A DNA stretch of 64,000 nt from Nitrospira sp. (lineage in GTDB: Bacteria > Nitrospirota > Nitrospiria > Nitrospirales > UBA8639), in assembly GCA_024760505.1 (NCBI GenBank), contig CP058931.1, positions 1,188,001 to 1,252,000 of the forward strand, read 5' to 3'. Each line of letters starts with the position of its first letter. The stretch's first letter is position 1. Position numbers and translations under genes: made by a program. The notes under the pieces were generated by a model. That model saw only the letters and a list, made by a program, of their open reading frames with translations. It was not told where the DNA came from and did not search any database. Positions 56,198 to 64,000 of this stretch are shown piece after piece.

Positions 56198-57426
56198 GGG
56201 ACTGTTGAAGAATGGTACGTGGGCCATTCGATGAGGCGATTTTCTGGAACATTCGCATTTTGAAGGCCTGGGAGGATAACCCGGCCCTCGTTCTCCCAAA
56301 GCCTGAGGCTTCTACTTGGTCGTCCGTGTTTGCGTCGAGATTGCTTTTTGTCGCCGAGGCCTCGTTCCGGTCCTTTGCTCAGGCACTCATCGGCGAAGGT
56401 TCCAGGACCAGCAATCGCTTGAGGTTAAAGGCCATGGCCTGCAAGAAGGCCGCGAATTGATTCTTCGCCACCCCTCGATAGCGCACGCGCTTCGGGCGCT
56501 GAGAAAAGACCCGTTCATACGGAGCCCGGAGATGGGTATACCACCGGTCGCGATCGCGGTTCTTGGTTTTCATGTTGTTGCGGTGGATCGCGGCGAGATA
56601 ACAGCGCCGTTGGGCGGCGGCCTGACGGGCTGGAGCCGTACAATAGCCTTTATCCGCATACACCGCGCCCTGCGTAGGGCAAACATGCCGGAGGCCTTGC
56701 GCATCGGGAAGATTCGCCGGGGTCGTGGCCACTTTGTTGATGAGGCCGGATTGCATATCGACACTGACATGCTCTTTATAGCCGTACCAATACTTCTTCT
56801 TGCCCTTACACCCAATCCGGGCTTGCTTATCCACCGCCACCTTCGGCAGCACCGCATTGTTCAGCTTCTCGATTTTCTGTTGGCGCACCTTATCGCGTTC
56901 TTCCCACAGCGTGGCTTTCGCAATCAGATGCGTGGCATCCACAAAGGTGAACACTTCACTCATGAGTCCCGCCGCTTTGAGCTGTGCGCGCATCATGGCA
57001 AATAGTTGGGAAAGGCGAGTCGGCCCAATGCGGGTACGGACGCGGGTGAACAGGCTGTAGTCGGGCGTGGGTTCCGTCAAGGTGAACCCACAAAACCATT
57101 TGGCAGCCAGATTTTCTCCCAGATACCGTGCCAGGTCCCGATCTGAGAGATCTTCCATAAATTGGAGCAGCAAACAGCGAAACAACCGCTCGACCCCATA
57201 CCCGTCGGCCCCTTTGAGCTGGCTCACGTCCGCCAAGGCCTCCGTGGTATCGGGCAGATAGACCTGAAACCGGCGGTAGGGATGAGTGGACGGTAATAAA
57301 CTGTCGAGATCAACCATTTCCATTTGGGACATGAACCGCTCCAGGGGTAACAGGTGAGGAAGCAACCGTGGCCGGGGCGCAGTATAGCAAAAAGTTCAAT
57401 CAACGACCCTATTATTCAACAGTCCC
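56198..57426. mobile_element. IS5-like insertion sequence, complete
   Basis: About 1.23 kb with matching ends: GGGACTGTTGAAGAAT at the left and the complement of GGGACTGTTGAATAAT at the right. A 9-bp direct repeat CCCTCAAGG straddles both junctions (56191-56199 and 57425-57433); because it overlaps the repeat tips, the true target duplication is 5-9 bp. One transposase gene, on the minus strand, is more GC-rich than the flanks. The insertion lies in a non-coding region and disrupts no recognised gene. Confidence 0.85.
56379..57332 (-). CDS. IS5-superfamily transposase
   Basis: A 317-residue DDE transposase. The N-terminal DUF772-like region (HPYRRF...ADGYGVERLFRCLLLQFMEDLSDRDLARYL) precedes the catalytic core with VDATHLIAKATLWEERDK, YWYGYKEHVSVDMQSGLI, YADKGYC and the C-terminal RYRGVAKNQF segment with the catalytic Glu nearby (PYERVFSQ). 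The start at 57332 follows GGAG; a TTG at 57365 extends the frame. It reads through without interruption, so the element may be active. Confidence 0.92.
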   Translation of the reverse strand: MSQMEMVDLDSLLPSTHPYRRFQVYLPDTTEALADVSQLKGADGYGVERLFRCLLLQFMEDLSDRDLARYLGENLAAKWFCGFTLTEPTPDYSLFTRVRTRIGPTRLSQLFAMMRAQLKAAGLMSEVFTFVDATHLIAKATLWEERDKVRQQKIEKLNNAVLPKVAVDKQARIGCKGKKKYWYGYKEHVSVDMQSGLINKVATTPANLPDAQGLRHVCPTQGAVYADKGYCTAPARQAAAQRRCYLAAIHRNNMKTKNRDRDRWYTHLRAPYERVFSQRPKRVRYRGVAKNQFAAFLQAMAFNLKRLLVLEPSPMSA

Positions 57427-57732
57427 CTCAAGGAATGCTTCTGACCACACATCATTCCAGCCAGATCTTTCGAGACAATCCACAGATGCCGGGTGGTGAA
57501 TTTTCGGTTTTTTCCCCTCCCTGCCTTTGCTGAAGGCAAGACCGTTTGAGAAAGTCTGATGGGTATCGATATGTGATTGTGTGTTAGGAAAGGAAGGGAA
57601 TTCTTAATAAGGGAAGAGCCTTTTGAGCCCGAACCAGATCACAGCAATAACGGGTTAAAGAATCAATGGAGACAATTTCCTCCATATTCAGGCTGGGTAA
57701 AGCATGAATCTTCCTCGTATCGCATGATCATG
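57427..57732. other. Intergenic region after the IS5-like element
   Basis: About 306 bp with no supported gene, between the IS and the 3' end of the histidine kinase gene. Confidence 0.4.
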
Positions 57733-59346
57733 TCATGAGTTTCCAGACCTGGCTGGAGATGAAACCCTTTGAGTTATGGGAAGGACAAGACGAAACGTTG
57801 TTCCGTGGCCTTCTTCACTTTCGACCGTAATGTGACCGTGATGGAGGTCGATGGCATCTTTCACAATTTTTGTGCCGAGTCCGGTCCCTTCCTTTTTAGT
57901 GCTAATGGCCTGAGCGGTAAAGAGGCGGTCTCGAACTTCAGGCGGCATGCCTCTCCCGGTATCGACTACCGTCAACTCGACAGTATCCGGACGCCGTCCC
58001 GGAGATCCGCCGACCGTGACTGATCCTCCACGTGGGACTTCCGGTATGGCATTGTTGATGAGATTGTAAAAGGCATTGAACAAGCGACGTTCATCGGCAT
58101 CAATAACAGGTAGGGCATCAAGGCCATCGGTCCGGAGAGTAATGCCTTTTTCTGCAGCGTACGTGCGAAGAGTGTCGAGCACTCCATCCACGACGTCTCG
58201 TATGCGGCAGGGCGTAAAATGTGGAGGACTGGTGACACCTTTAACGGCATCCGCAATTTCCCGCACACGGTCCTGAATGCGTTTGGCATTGGTCACGATC
58301 ATCCTTATCAGATCCAGACTGTTGGCATAACTGGTCTCCGCCCCCTTCGCCTTTTCCTGGATTAAAGTGGGGAATTGTTCATCCAATTCATCCTTTAATA
58401 AATCTGCTCCAGATAGCACAGGCATCAACATATTTTTGATATCGTGCCCGATATCCCCAAGGACTCTGGTCACTTCCGCGAGTTTGGCTTCTTCTAATAA
58501 TTGGGCAGCCATACGTTTCTTTTCGGTGATATCCTGAAAGGTCACCACGGCTCCAGCCAATCCCCCTTGCTCATCCCAGATTGGGGTGCTTGTATACCGC
58601 GCAGGAAAGCTCGTCCCATCTTTTTTCCAGAACACCTCGTCCTCACCCTGATGAACCAATCCATCTTTATAGGCCTTATAGATGGGACATTCTTCAGCGG
58701 GGTAAGGGGAACCATCAGATTTCGTGTGGTGCCAGGTGGTGTGACTGGGTTTTCCAAATAACTCGCCTGGTTCATAGCCGAGTAAGATGTTGGCGGCAGG
58801 ATTGACAAAGGTGTGATGTCCTTCGAGGTCCAACCCGAAAATGCCTTCACCGGCGGCCTGTAAAATCATATCGTTGTGTCGACGAAATTGTTCAAGGGAT
58901 TTTTCACATTGTCGGCGATAGGTAATATCTTGAAAAACCACAACGGCGCCGACCAGGGCCCCTTCATCATTTCGAATAGGTGTGCTGGAGTATTCGACGG
59001 GAAAACTGGTGCCATTCTTTCGCCAGAACACTTCGTTGTCGCCTCGATGCACCTGGCCATCCTTGTATGTCGCATAGTTCGGGCATTGTTCCTGAGGGTA
59101 GGGAGTGCCATCAGCTTTGGTGTGGTGCCAAAGGGAGTGGCTGGGTTGGCCGATCAACTCCTGGGGCTCATAACCCAGCATTTTCGCGGCTGCAGGGTTC
59201 ACAAAGGTGTGCCGACCCTCCAGATCCAACCCGAATATCCCTTCACCGGCGGCTTCTAAAATGAGGGCGTGGTGTTGTTCAAGATGTTTCAGCATACGGG
59301 AAGTGTCCGTATTGGCCTGTTGTACATTTTCTGGTGCTGGGGACAT
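57733..59346 (-). CDS. Twin-PAS sensor histidine kinase
   Basis: A 537-residue soluble kinase. Two PAS domains (~24-145 and ~155-275) are strikingly alike (EGIFGLDLEGRHTFVNPAA / EGIFGLDLEGHHTFVNPAA; both share PSH-x-x-WHHTK and EVFW-[RK]-K), indicating an internal duplication. The dimerisation/phosphoacceptor region has His in GDIGHDIKNMLMP (~304). The HATPase domain shows N-box NAFYNLINNAI, G1 DTGRGMP and G2 GTGLGTKIV. No membrane segment is present, so it senses a cytosolic signal (redox, gas or ligand). It lies downstream of the cytochrome c gene on the same strand; a single-domain regulator is encoded 2 kb upstream and could be its partner. Confidence 0.93.
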   Translation of the reverse strand: MSPAPENVQQANTDTSRMLKHLEQHHALILEAAGEGIFGLDLEGRHTFVNPAAAKMLGYEPQELIGQPSHSLWHHTKADGTPYPQEQCPNYATYKDGQVHRGDNEVFWRKNGTSFPVEYSSTPIRNDEGALVGAVVVFQDITYRRQCEKSLEQFRRHNDMILQAAGEGIFGLDLEGHHTFVNPAANILLGYEPGELFGKPSHTTWHHTKSDGSPYPAEECPIYKAYKDGLVHQGEDEVFWKKDGTSFPARYTSTPIWDEQGGLAGAVVTFQDITEKKRMAAQLLEEAKLAEVTRVLGDIGHDIKNMLMPVLSGADLLKDELDEQFPTLIQEKAKGAETSYANSLDLIRMIVTNAKRIQDRVREIADAVKGVTSPPHFTPCRIRDVVDGVLDTLRTYAAEKGITLRTDGLDALPVIDADERRLFNAFYNLINNAIPEVPRGGSVTVGGSPGRRPDTVELTVVDTGRGMPPEVRDRLFTAQAISTKKEGTGLGTKIVKDAIDLHHGHITVESEEGHGTTFRLVLPITQRVSSPARSGNS

Positions 59347-59371
59347 GATGCTCTTCCTACTCGTTAGGTTT

Positions 59372-59400
59372 AGGGACTGGAGAAGATGTCTCCAGTCCCT
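59372..59400. terminator. Hairpin between the cytochrome c and kinase genes
   Basis: Perfect 12-bp stem AGGGACTGGAGA / TCTCCAGTCCCT with a 5-base loop. It lies in the 102-bp gap on the minus-strand path from the cytochrome gene to the kinase gene. There is no U-run after it, so it may attenuate read-through or protect the upstream mRNA. Confidence 0.5.
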
Positions 59401-59448
59401 GAAATGAAATTCCTTGTCACCCCCGAAAGGTCTGAACCAAATTCCAGA

Positions 59449-60882
59449 TTATTTTGCCAAAGTCCGGAGGTACTGAATCAATTGCCAGACTTGGTCATCA
59501 GGCATTCCGGAAAAGGCCATCATGCCGGTTCCTGCTGATCCATTTTTGATAATCCAATACAATTGCCCGTCAGAAATATCTTTCATCGTTTCTCCACAGG
59601 TAAAGTTTCGTGGATGTGGAATCAACGCCGCGCCCATGGGTCCTTGTCCGTCACCTTTATCGCCATGACATTGCTTACAGGCCAAGGGTTGAGCGGTTTC
59701 GTGATACAGCTTTTCTCCCGCCTTGATGTGCTCTTGCGAGGCGGGTAACGGACTGGTCATATTACGAAATTTCCCAGGCGCCTGTTTCGTGTTGCGTGGT
59801 TGTGGACATACTCCTGATGGTCCTCCGGATGGTGATGCCGTGCCGGCCATCTCTGGGGCACCCTTAAACGTGGTCTTCAAATACGCAATGACATCGGATA
59901 CGCCTTCGGTCCCGCCTATGGTCAGTCCCCAATACGGCATCATGGAAGACTTCCCAACAGCTTTCCCTCCGTAATAGATCACGTTATACAAGTAATCGAG
60001 GGGGATTTTTTCAAAGGGAATATTGGCATGCACCGCCGGTTTGGGTTCCAAGCCTGAAGCCGCTGGGCCATCCCCTTTGCCCTCCGCCCCATGACATTGT
60101 GCACAATATTCTTGATAAATTTTGGCTCCGTTTTCGACATTCGGGTGGTTGAAATCGGCGCTCTTCCATGGTTCAAAATAGGGGAAATCCTCATTCCCTC
60201 GAGTGGCGATAAACCCCGTGACATATCGCAGCCCCAATGCACTGACATCCCCGACAAACTCTCCGCTGTGTGGTACAAAGTCTGGGGGATCGGAATTGAA
60301 GCGATATATCCAATCAGCCTTCAGCCTTTTCCCTGAGTTAAAGAACGAGGCGCTTTGCGGGCCACCGGTCTTTTTCCCATCCACCATAATCTGATGACAC
60401 CCAATGCAGGAATGTTGAATAAAGATTTCCTCTCCAAACTTCGCCTCCTGTTTACTAAAGGTCGACATATCAATGGACCCCGGTTTCACTCGCGGGTCTT
60501 GAAGGTGTGTCTCAAAATAGTCGGCAATGGCTTCAGCTTCCTGCTGAGAGACGGCCATGTGCTGGTCAGGTTGTTGGCCCTGATCCCAACGGTAACTCTT
60601 GGCATACAGCATCGGTTCTTTCCCTGTCAGCCATCCAATCAGCCAATCCCGTTGAAACTTGCTGCCCCCCCACATCAGATCCGGAGCTTTCAAATTGAAG
60701 CGACTCTCTCCTTCACCTTGAAACTTATGGCAGGTCGAACAGGTGGTGCTGATCAGGGATTCTGCATCTGTTCCGTCAGCGGCAAACAGGAGACCGGGAA
60801 AATAGAGACACAGAAGGATGCCCACCGTGAGTACGAGAGCATGGCCTTGAGTACGAAAATGGACATTCCTCGTGTGAGTCAT
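59449..60882 (-). CDS. Periplasmic tetrahaem cytochrome c
   Basis: A 477-residue exported protein with signal peptide (ALVLTVGILLCLYFPGLLFA, cleavage ~35) and four CxxCH haem-attachment sites: CSTCH, CIGCH, CAQCH and CKQCH. It appears to be four cytochrome-c-like domains in a row, the last two being typical class I c domains (CAQCHGAEGKGDGPAA; CKQCHGDKGDGQGPMG). A Gly/Ser/Pro linker separates domains 3 and 4. It carries electrons in the periplasm; donor and acceptor are unknown. GGAGG lies 9 bases before the ATG at 60882. Multi-domain c-type cytochromes are common in nitrite-oxidising Nitrospira. Confidence 0.92.
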   Translation of the reverse strand: MTHTRNVHFRTQGHALVLTVGILLCLYFPGLLFAADGTDAESLISTTCSTCHKFQGEGESRFNLKAPDLMWGGSKFQRDWLIGWLTGKEPMLYAKSYRWDQGQQPDQHMAVSQQEAEAIADYFETHLQDPRVKPGSIDMSTFSKQEAKFGEEIFIQHSCIGCHQIMVDGKKTGGPQSASFFNSGKRLKADWIYRFNSDPPDFVPHSGEFVGDVSALGLRYVTGFIATRGNEDFPYFEPWKSADFNHPNVENGAKIYQEYCAQCHGAEGKGDGPAASGLEPKPAVHANIPFEKIPLDYLYNVIYYGGKAVGKSSMMPYWGLTIGGTEGVSDVIAYLKTTFKGAPEMAGTASPSGGPSGVCPQPRNTKQAPGKFRNMTSPLPASQEHIKAGEKLYHETAQPLACKQCHGDKGDGQGPMGAALIPHPRNFTCGETMKDISDGQLYWIIKNGSAGTGMMAFSGMPDDQVWQLIQYLRTLAK

Positions 60883-61141
60883 TGGAAAAACCTCCATAAT
60901 AATTGGTTCAGAAAGACAAGAAATTCTTATCATGTTTGGGCCTTTTGTGATTTAAAAAACTTTTTTGAATATTCTATGAGGAAAAATTCCCCATCCCAAG
61001 CACACCTTAATTGGGGTATTTTGACTCAAACAAGCCATCCTCAGCACTTTTCTGATAGCTAGAGCAAAATCAACACCAAAATGAAAGGCAAAAAGATTTC
61101 CTCATAGTTTTTCCCGTATCGAAAAGAATTTTGCGTCAAAA

Positions 61142-61168
61142 AATGGGGGGGGTAGGCCCCTCTCTTCT
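61142..61168 (-). terminator. Possible terminator of the response-regulator gene
   Basis: On the minus strand GGGG-CCTA-CCCC pairing is followed by ATTTTTT just after the stop of the regulator gene. The G/C run could pair in several registers; moderate support. Confidence 0.45.
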
Positions 61169-61174
61169 AACTTC

Positions 61175-61621
61175 TTATAGATGGCTGATCTCCCGTTGTT
61201 CCATGGCCTTCGCAACCGCAGTCAGAAGTTTGTCTTTTTCAACCGGTTTGACCAAATAGTCAATAATCCCATTCTTCATCAAGGATGTTGCCATGGTTAA
61301 ATCCGGGAATCCGGTCAGCACAATCAAGGATACATGCGGGAATTCATTTTGAAAAAACTGAATAGCCTCCAGTCCATTCAGCTTGGGCATCCGGATGTCG
61401 GTGAGGATCACGTCCAGTAACAGAGGGTTTTCTCTACGTTTGATTTCTTGCACTGCCTGTTGACCGTCTTCGGCCTCAATCACGTCGTAGCCGGCTTTCT
61501 CCAATGACAACCTCACAACTTTGCGAACATCCGGTTCGTCATCGACTACCAAGACCCGGCCCAATGATGTTTGACCGCTGAACATGGCCGCTGTTCGAGA
61601 TTGACTGGCTGTTTGCTCCAT
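61175..61621 (-). CDS. Single-domain response regulator (CheY-like receiver)
   Basis: A 148-residue protein consisting of one receiver domain (~20-140). The acidic pocket is VVDDEPD (~28-34), the phosphoacceptor Asp lies in ILTDIRMPKLNG, and the conserved Thr and Lys are in VLTGFPD and YLVKPVEK. There is no output domain, so it acts by protein contact or within a phosphorelay. AGGAGG precedes the ATG at 61621; a GTG six bases earlier is open. It is encoded upstream of the cytochrome c and kinase genes on the same strand, and the twin-PAS kinase is the obvious candidate partner. Confidence 0.93.
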   Translation of the reverse strand: MEQTASQSRTAAMFSGQTSLGRVLVVDDEPDVRKVVRLSLEKAGYDVIEAEDGQQAVQEIKRRENPLLLDVILTDIRMPKLNGLEAIQFFQNEFPHVSLIVLTGFPDLTMATSLMKNGIIDYLVKPVEKDKLLTAVAKAMEQREISHL

Positions 61622-61879
61622 GAGCACCCTCCTTCGGTAAAAATTGTTAAGACACCTTTCGATTTCTCTTCTTCATGCCAATAACAACAGCAAACCAAAT
61701 GCCAAATGCAGAAAGTGACAAAAATATGAATGATATCAGTTGTTTATAGTGAAATGTGCAATGTGTATCAACGAAAATATGGTGGACTGTTAAGCCTGAT
61801 TTTACGGATGCAGTTAACATGTTAACTGCTCCAGCTTTCAAAGATTTACTGGTGTACCTGGATTGAAGGAAATCGAATT

Positions 61880-63532
61880 TTATTGAGGGAAGCTTAAATA
61901 GCCACCGGTGAGGTTGAAGACATGGGTGAAGCCATGTTGGAGGAGAATGCGTGCCGCGAGATACCCGCGTAATCCGACACGACAATAGACGACGGTTTCC
62001 TGAGCGGGATCAAGTTGCTGAAGATGGTCTCTCAGTTCATCCACGGGAATGAGGCGGGCATGAGGAATGTGAGCTTCTTGATATTCGTCCGTGGTCCGGA
62101 CATCTAATAACTGGAGAGCAGGGTTCGTCAGCAATTTCTTTTGTAATTCTTCCCCCGTGAGCGTGTTGACCTCACCGCGTAGCGTGTTGGCGGCGACGAA
62201 ACCTGCCATAATGACTGGTCCTTTGGCCGAATTAAATTGAGGAGCATAGGCCAAATCCAGTTGCTCCAAATCCTGGACGTTCAATTTGGCATGTATGGCA
62301 GTGGCCAACACATCAATGCGTTTATCGACGCCCTGATCACCCACAATTTGAGCACCTAACAATTTCCCCGTTTGTTGCTCGACGACTAATTTCATGTGAA
62401 GCGCCTCTGCACCGGGATAGTATCCGGCGTGATCCAAGGGGTGGGTGAGAGAGACAAAGTAATTCAAGCCGTGGGCCTTGGCTTCATGTTCGCTTAATCC
62501 CGTTTTGGCAGCGGCGATGCCCATGCTTTCAACAATTGCCGTTCCGAGTGCACCATGAAACTGTAGGTCACCGCCGGCAGCATTGGCTCCGGCGACCCTC
62601 CCCTGCTTATTGGCTGGCCCGGCTAAAGGAATTCTTGCGTGTTTTCCAGTCACCAGATGGACCGTTTCAACTGCGTCCCCGGCTGCATAGATATGAGGGT
62701 CGGAGGTTTGCTGCCGTGTATTCACCGCAATGCCTCCCGATGGTCCAATTTCAAGTCCCGCCTCTCGCGCAAGTTTGAGTTCCGGGCGGACGCCGATTGA
62801 CAGAATAGCGATATCCAAAGGAAGGTGTTTCCCACTTTCCAATTCTGCTTCTTTGGCAAACTCCCCTTCTTGACGAAATCCCTTGATAGCGTCACCCGCA
62901 ATAATCTTCACTCCCTTTTCTTGCAGGTGATGCGCTACCAGAGTGGCCATGTCAGGATCAAATGGAGGCAGAATTTGAGGAGCCTTTTCCACGATCGTCA
63001 CCGTCCGGCCTCGGTTCTTCAGTGCCTCAGCCGTTTCCAGTCCAATAAATCCCCCACCTATGATGAGCGCCTGTTGGGTGGGATAATTTTTCAAAAAGGT
63101 CTTGATGGCATCGGAATCTGGAACGGTTTTGACTGTAAAAATGTTTTTGGCGTGAATGCCAGGTATGTTGGGCATGATGGCCCCGGCACCGGGTGCGAGA
63201 ATGAGTGTGTCATAGGGGTGAGAAGTGATTTCTTGAGTCATCAGATTTTTCACCTGTACGCATTTCGCCGTTCGGTCTATGTGAAGGACTTCGTGTAACA
63301 CATGGACCCGGACCCTGAATCGTTTCCAAAACCGCTCCGGGGTTTGCAGGAGAAGGTCATCACGATCCTGAATAATCTCTCCGACATAGTACGGGAGGCC
63401 ACAGTTGGCGAAGGAGACATAAGGTCCTTTTTCAAACATCTCAATGTTTGCCGCTTCGTTGGTCCGACGCGCCTTGGCGGCCGCGCTCGCCCCGCCGGCC
63501 ACGCCGCCGACAATGATGATGTTGAGGGACAT
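61880..63532 (-). CDS. CoA-disulfide reductase-rhodanese fusion (FAD-dependent)
   Basis: A 550-residue fusion. Residues 1-~445 form a pyridine-nucleotide-disulfide oxidoreductase with FAD-binding IIVGGVAGGASAAAKARR, active cysteine in SFANCGLPYYVGE (Cys~43), NAD-binding LIIGGGFIGLE and the FAD block HIYAAGDAV. Residues ~460-550 form a rhodanese domain with catalytic Cys in VVYCRVGLRG. This is the CoADR-RHD (Npsr-like) type, which reduces CoA persulfides or polysulfides using NADH, thus acting in thiol or sulfur metabolism. The start at 63532 gives MSLNIIIVGG. It begins 24 bp after the pyruvate kinase gene ends, so they may be cotranscribed. Confidence 0.93.
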   Translation of the reverse strand: MSLNIIIVGGVAGGASAAAKARRTNEAANIEMFEKGPYVSFANCGLPYYVGEIIQDRDDLLLQTPERFWKRFRVRVHVLHEVLHIDRTAKCVQVKNLMTQEITSHPYDTLILAPGAGAIMPNIPGIHAKNIFTVKTVPDSDAIKTFLKNYPTQQALIIGGGFIGLETAEALKNRGRTVTIVEKAPQILPPFDPDMATLVAHHLQEKGVKIIAGDAIKGFRQEGEFAKEAELESGKHLPLDIAILSIGVRPELKLAREAGLEIGPSGGIAVNTRQQTSDPHIYAAGDAVETVHLVTGKHARIPLAGPANKQGRVAGANAAGGDLQFHGALGTAIVESMGIAAAKTGLSEHEAKAHGLNYFVSLTHPLDHAGYYPGAEALHMKLVVEQQTGKLLGAQIVGDQGVDKRIDVLATAIHAKLNVQDLEQLDLAYAPQFNSAKGPVIMAGFVAANTLRGEVNTLTGEELQKKLLTNPALQLLDVRTTDEYQEAHIPHARLIPVDELRDHLQQLDPAQETVVYCRVGLRGYLAARILLQHGFTHVFNLTGGYLSFPQ

Positions 63533-63556
63533 ATTCCCTGGTTTCCTTGCCTGGCT

Positions 63557-64000
63557 TTACACGACCAAATGGGCTTTAATGATATTGGTTCCGAAGGAAT
63601 GCCCTAAGCGTTCCCCGGTGACGATGACAATGAGACGGCCTTCATGAAGCAGGCCGAGGGTTTTGAGATGATCCTGGGCCGCATTGATTCGTTCATCGGT
63701 GGCATCAATTTGCGGAAAGACACATGAGACAATGCCCCATACTAAAGCTAATTGACGGGTGACGGTTGGGGAGGGAGTCAATGCGAAAATCTGGACCGTC
63801 GGTCGATGGCGGGCCAATAACATGGCTGTATGGCCGGACTCGGTGAAGACCACGATAGCTTGGGCATTAATGGATTTTGCAAGAGAGACGGCAGCTTCAC
63901 AGACTGCTTCCGGAGTCGAACGCACGACTCCTTTGGGCGAAAGCAGGTTTTGGCTCTTGCGGAACATTTCTTTTTCTGCTTGTCGAATAATCCGATCCAT
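63557..64000 (-). CDS. pyk: Pyruvate kinase, C-terminal part (runs off window)
   Basis: The visible 147 residues are the C-terminal allosteric domain of pyruvate kinase: MDRIIRQAEKE near the window edge, then AVCEAAVSLAKSINAQAIVVFTESGHTAMLLARHRP and IFALTPSPTVTRQLALVWGI. It ends with LIVIVTGERLG..GTNIIKAHLV. The active-site barrel lies beyond base 64000, so the ATG-like codon at 64000 is not the real start. The enzyme converts phosphoenolpyruvate and ADP to pyruvate and ATP in glycolysis. Confidence 0.94.
   Translation of the reverse strand: MDRIIRQAEKEMFRKSQNLLSPKGVVRSTPEAVCEAAVSLAKSINAQAIVVFTESGHTAMLLARHRPTVQIFALTPSPTVTRQLALVWGIVSCVFPQIDATDERINAAQDHLKTLGLLHEGRLIVIVTGERLGHSFGTNIIKAHLVV

Noticed and set aside
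56316..57005. 229-codon plus-strand open frame across the IS5-like element
   Set aside because: It is antisense to the transposase coding sequence; the GC-rich codon pattern of the transposase produces it.
61647..61985. Minus-strand frame with a hydrophobic C-terminus between the receiver and CoADR genes
   Set aside because: Its first part overlaps the rhodanese domain coding sequence in another frame, and the hydrophobic part has no start codon of its own.

Overview
The window looks like chromosome of a Gram-negative bacterium of the Nitrospirota, most likely the lower-GC (about 50%) branch of Nitrospira. This is an inference from gene content and order (tRNA-Ser/ffs/dnaX, tig-clpP-clpX, mreBCD-mrdA-rodA-rng, hpnA, multihaem cytochrome c, many exported lipoproteins); no rRNA or other phylogenetic marker was compared. 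Two intact insertion sequences, one MITE-like element, three decayed genes and many secreted proteins of unknown role lie among ordinary housekeeping genes.

Layout. 1-2.5 kb: 5' end of dnaX, SRP RNA and tRNA-Ser (minus strand), a two-gene unit of unknown function, and tRNA-Leu. 2.5-5.9 kb: trigger factor, ClpP and ClpX (protein folding and turnover). 5.9-10.6 kb: a disrupted topA locus. dprA is followed by the first ~51 codons of topA, cut exactly at an IS6-like terminal repeat, then an intact topB (topoisomerase III), then the last ~110 codons of topA with a frameshift and lost zinc ligands. 10.8-18.2 kb: rod-shape and wall-elongation operon mreB-mreC-mreD-mrdA-rodA plus RNase G. 18.6-22.9 kb: leuC-leuD and a Kef-type antiporter.

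23.5-27.3 kb: a class I cyclic-di-GMP riboswitch precedes a secreted FN3/FG-GAP protein. An IS630 element now separates that gene from an STN-domain protein gene that was probably its operon partner. 27.8-39.8 kb: mainly exported proteins (beta-barrel, periplasmic MsrA, lipoproteins, a metzincin protease, a SUMF1-like protein), a 19-base poly-C tract, a nested inverted repeat, and ruvB. 39.9-46.8 kb: an unusually short UvrA, a 59-residue protein, a PHD/RING-like zinc-finger protein coupled to a membrane protein, isoprenoid/hopanoid genes (polyprenyl synthase, hpnA), a decayed CruF-like carotenoid gene, and a holin-like membrane protein.

47-55.5 kb: a GAF sensor kinase lacking its phosphoacceptor histidine, MidA methyltransferase, a zinc-ribbon protein, then an ion-transport group (SLC13-type carrier, RCK-gated K+ channel, TauE/SafE permease). 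56.2-57.4 kb: an IS5-like element. 57.7-64 kb: a twin-PAS histidine kinase, a four-haem cytochrome c and a single-domain response regulator (a possible signalling/respiratory group), a CoA-disulfide-reductase/rhodanese fusion, and the 3' end of pyruvate kinase running off the window.

The most unusual items are the topA-to-topB replacement, the bacterial PHD-like finger protein, the riboswitch-controlled exported gene with its IS-split operon, the short UvrA and the histidine-less kinase.
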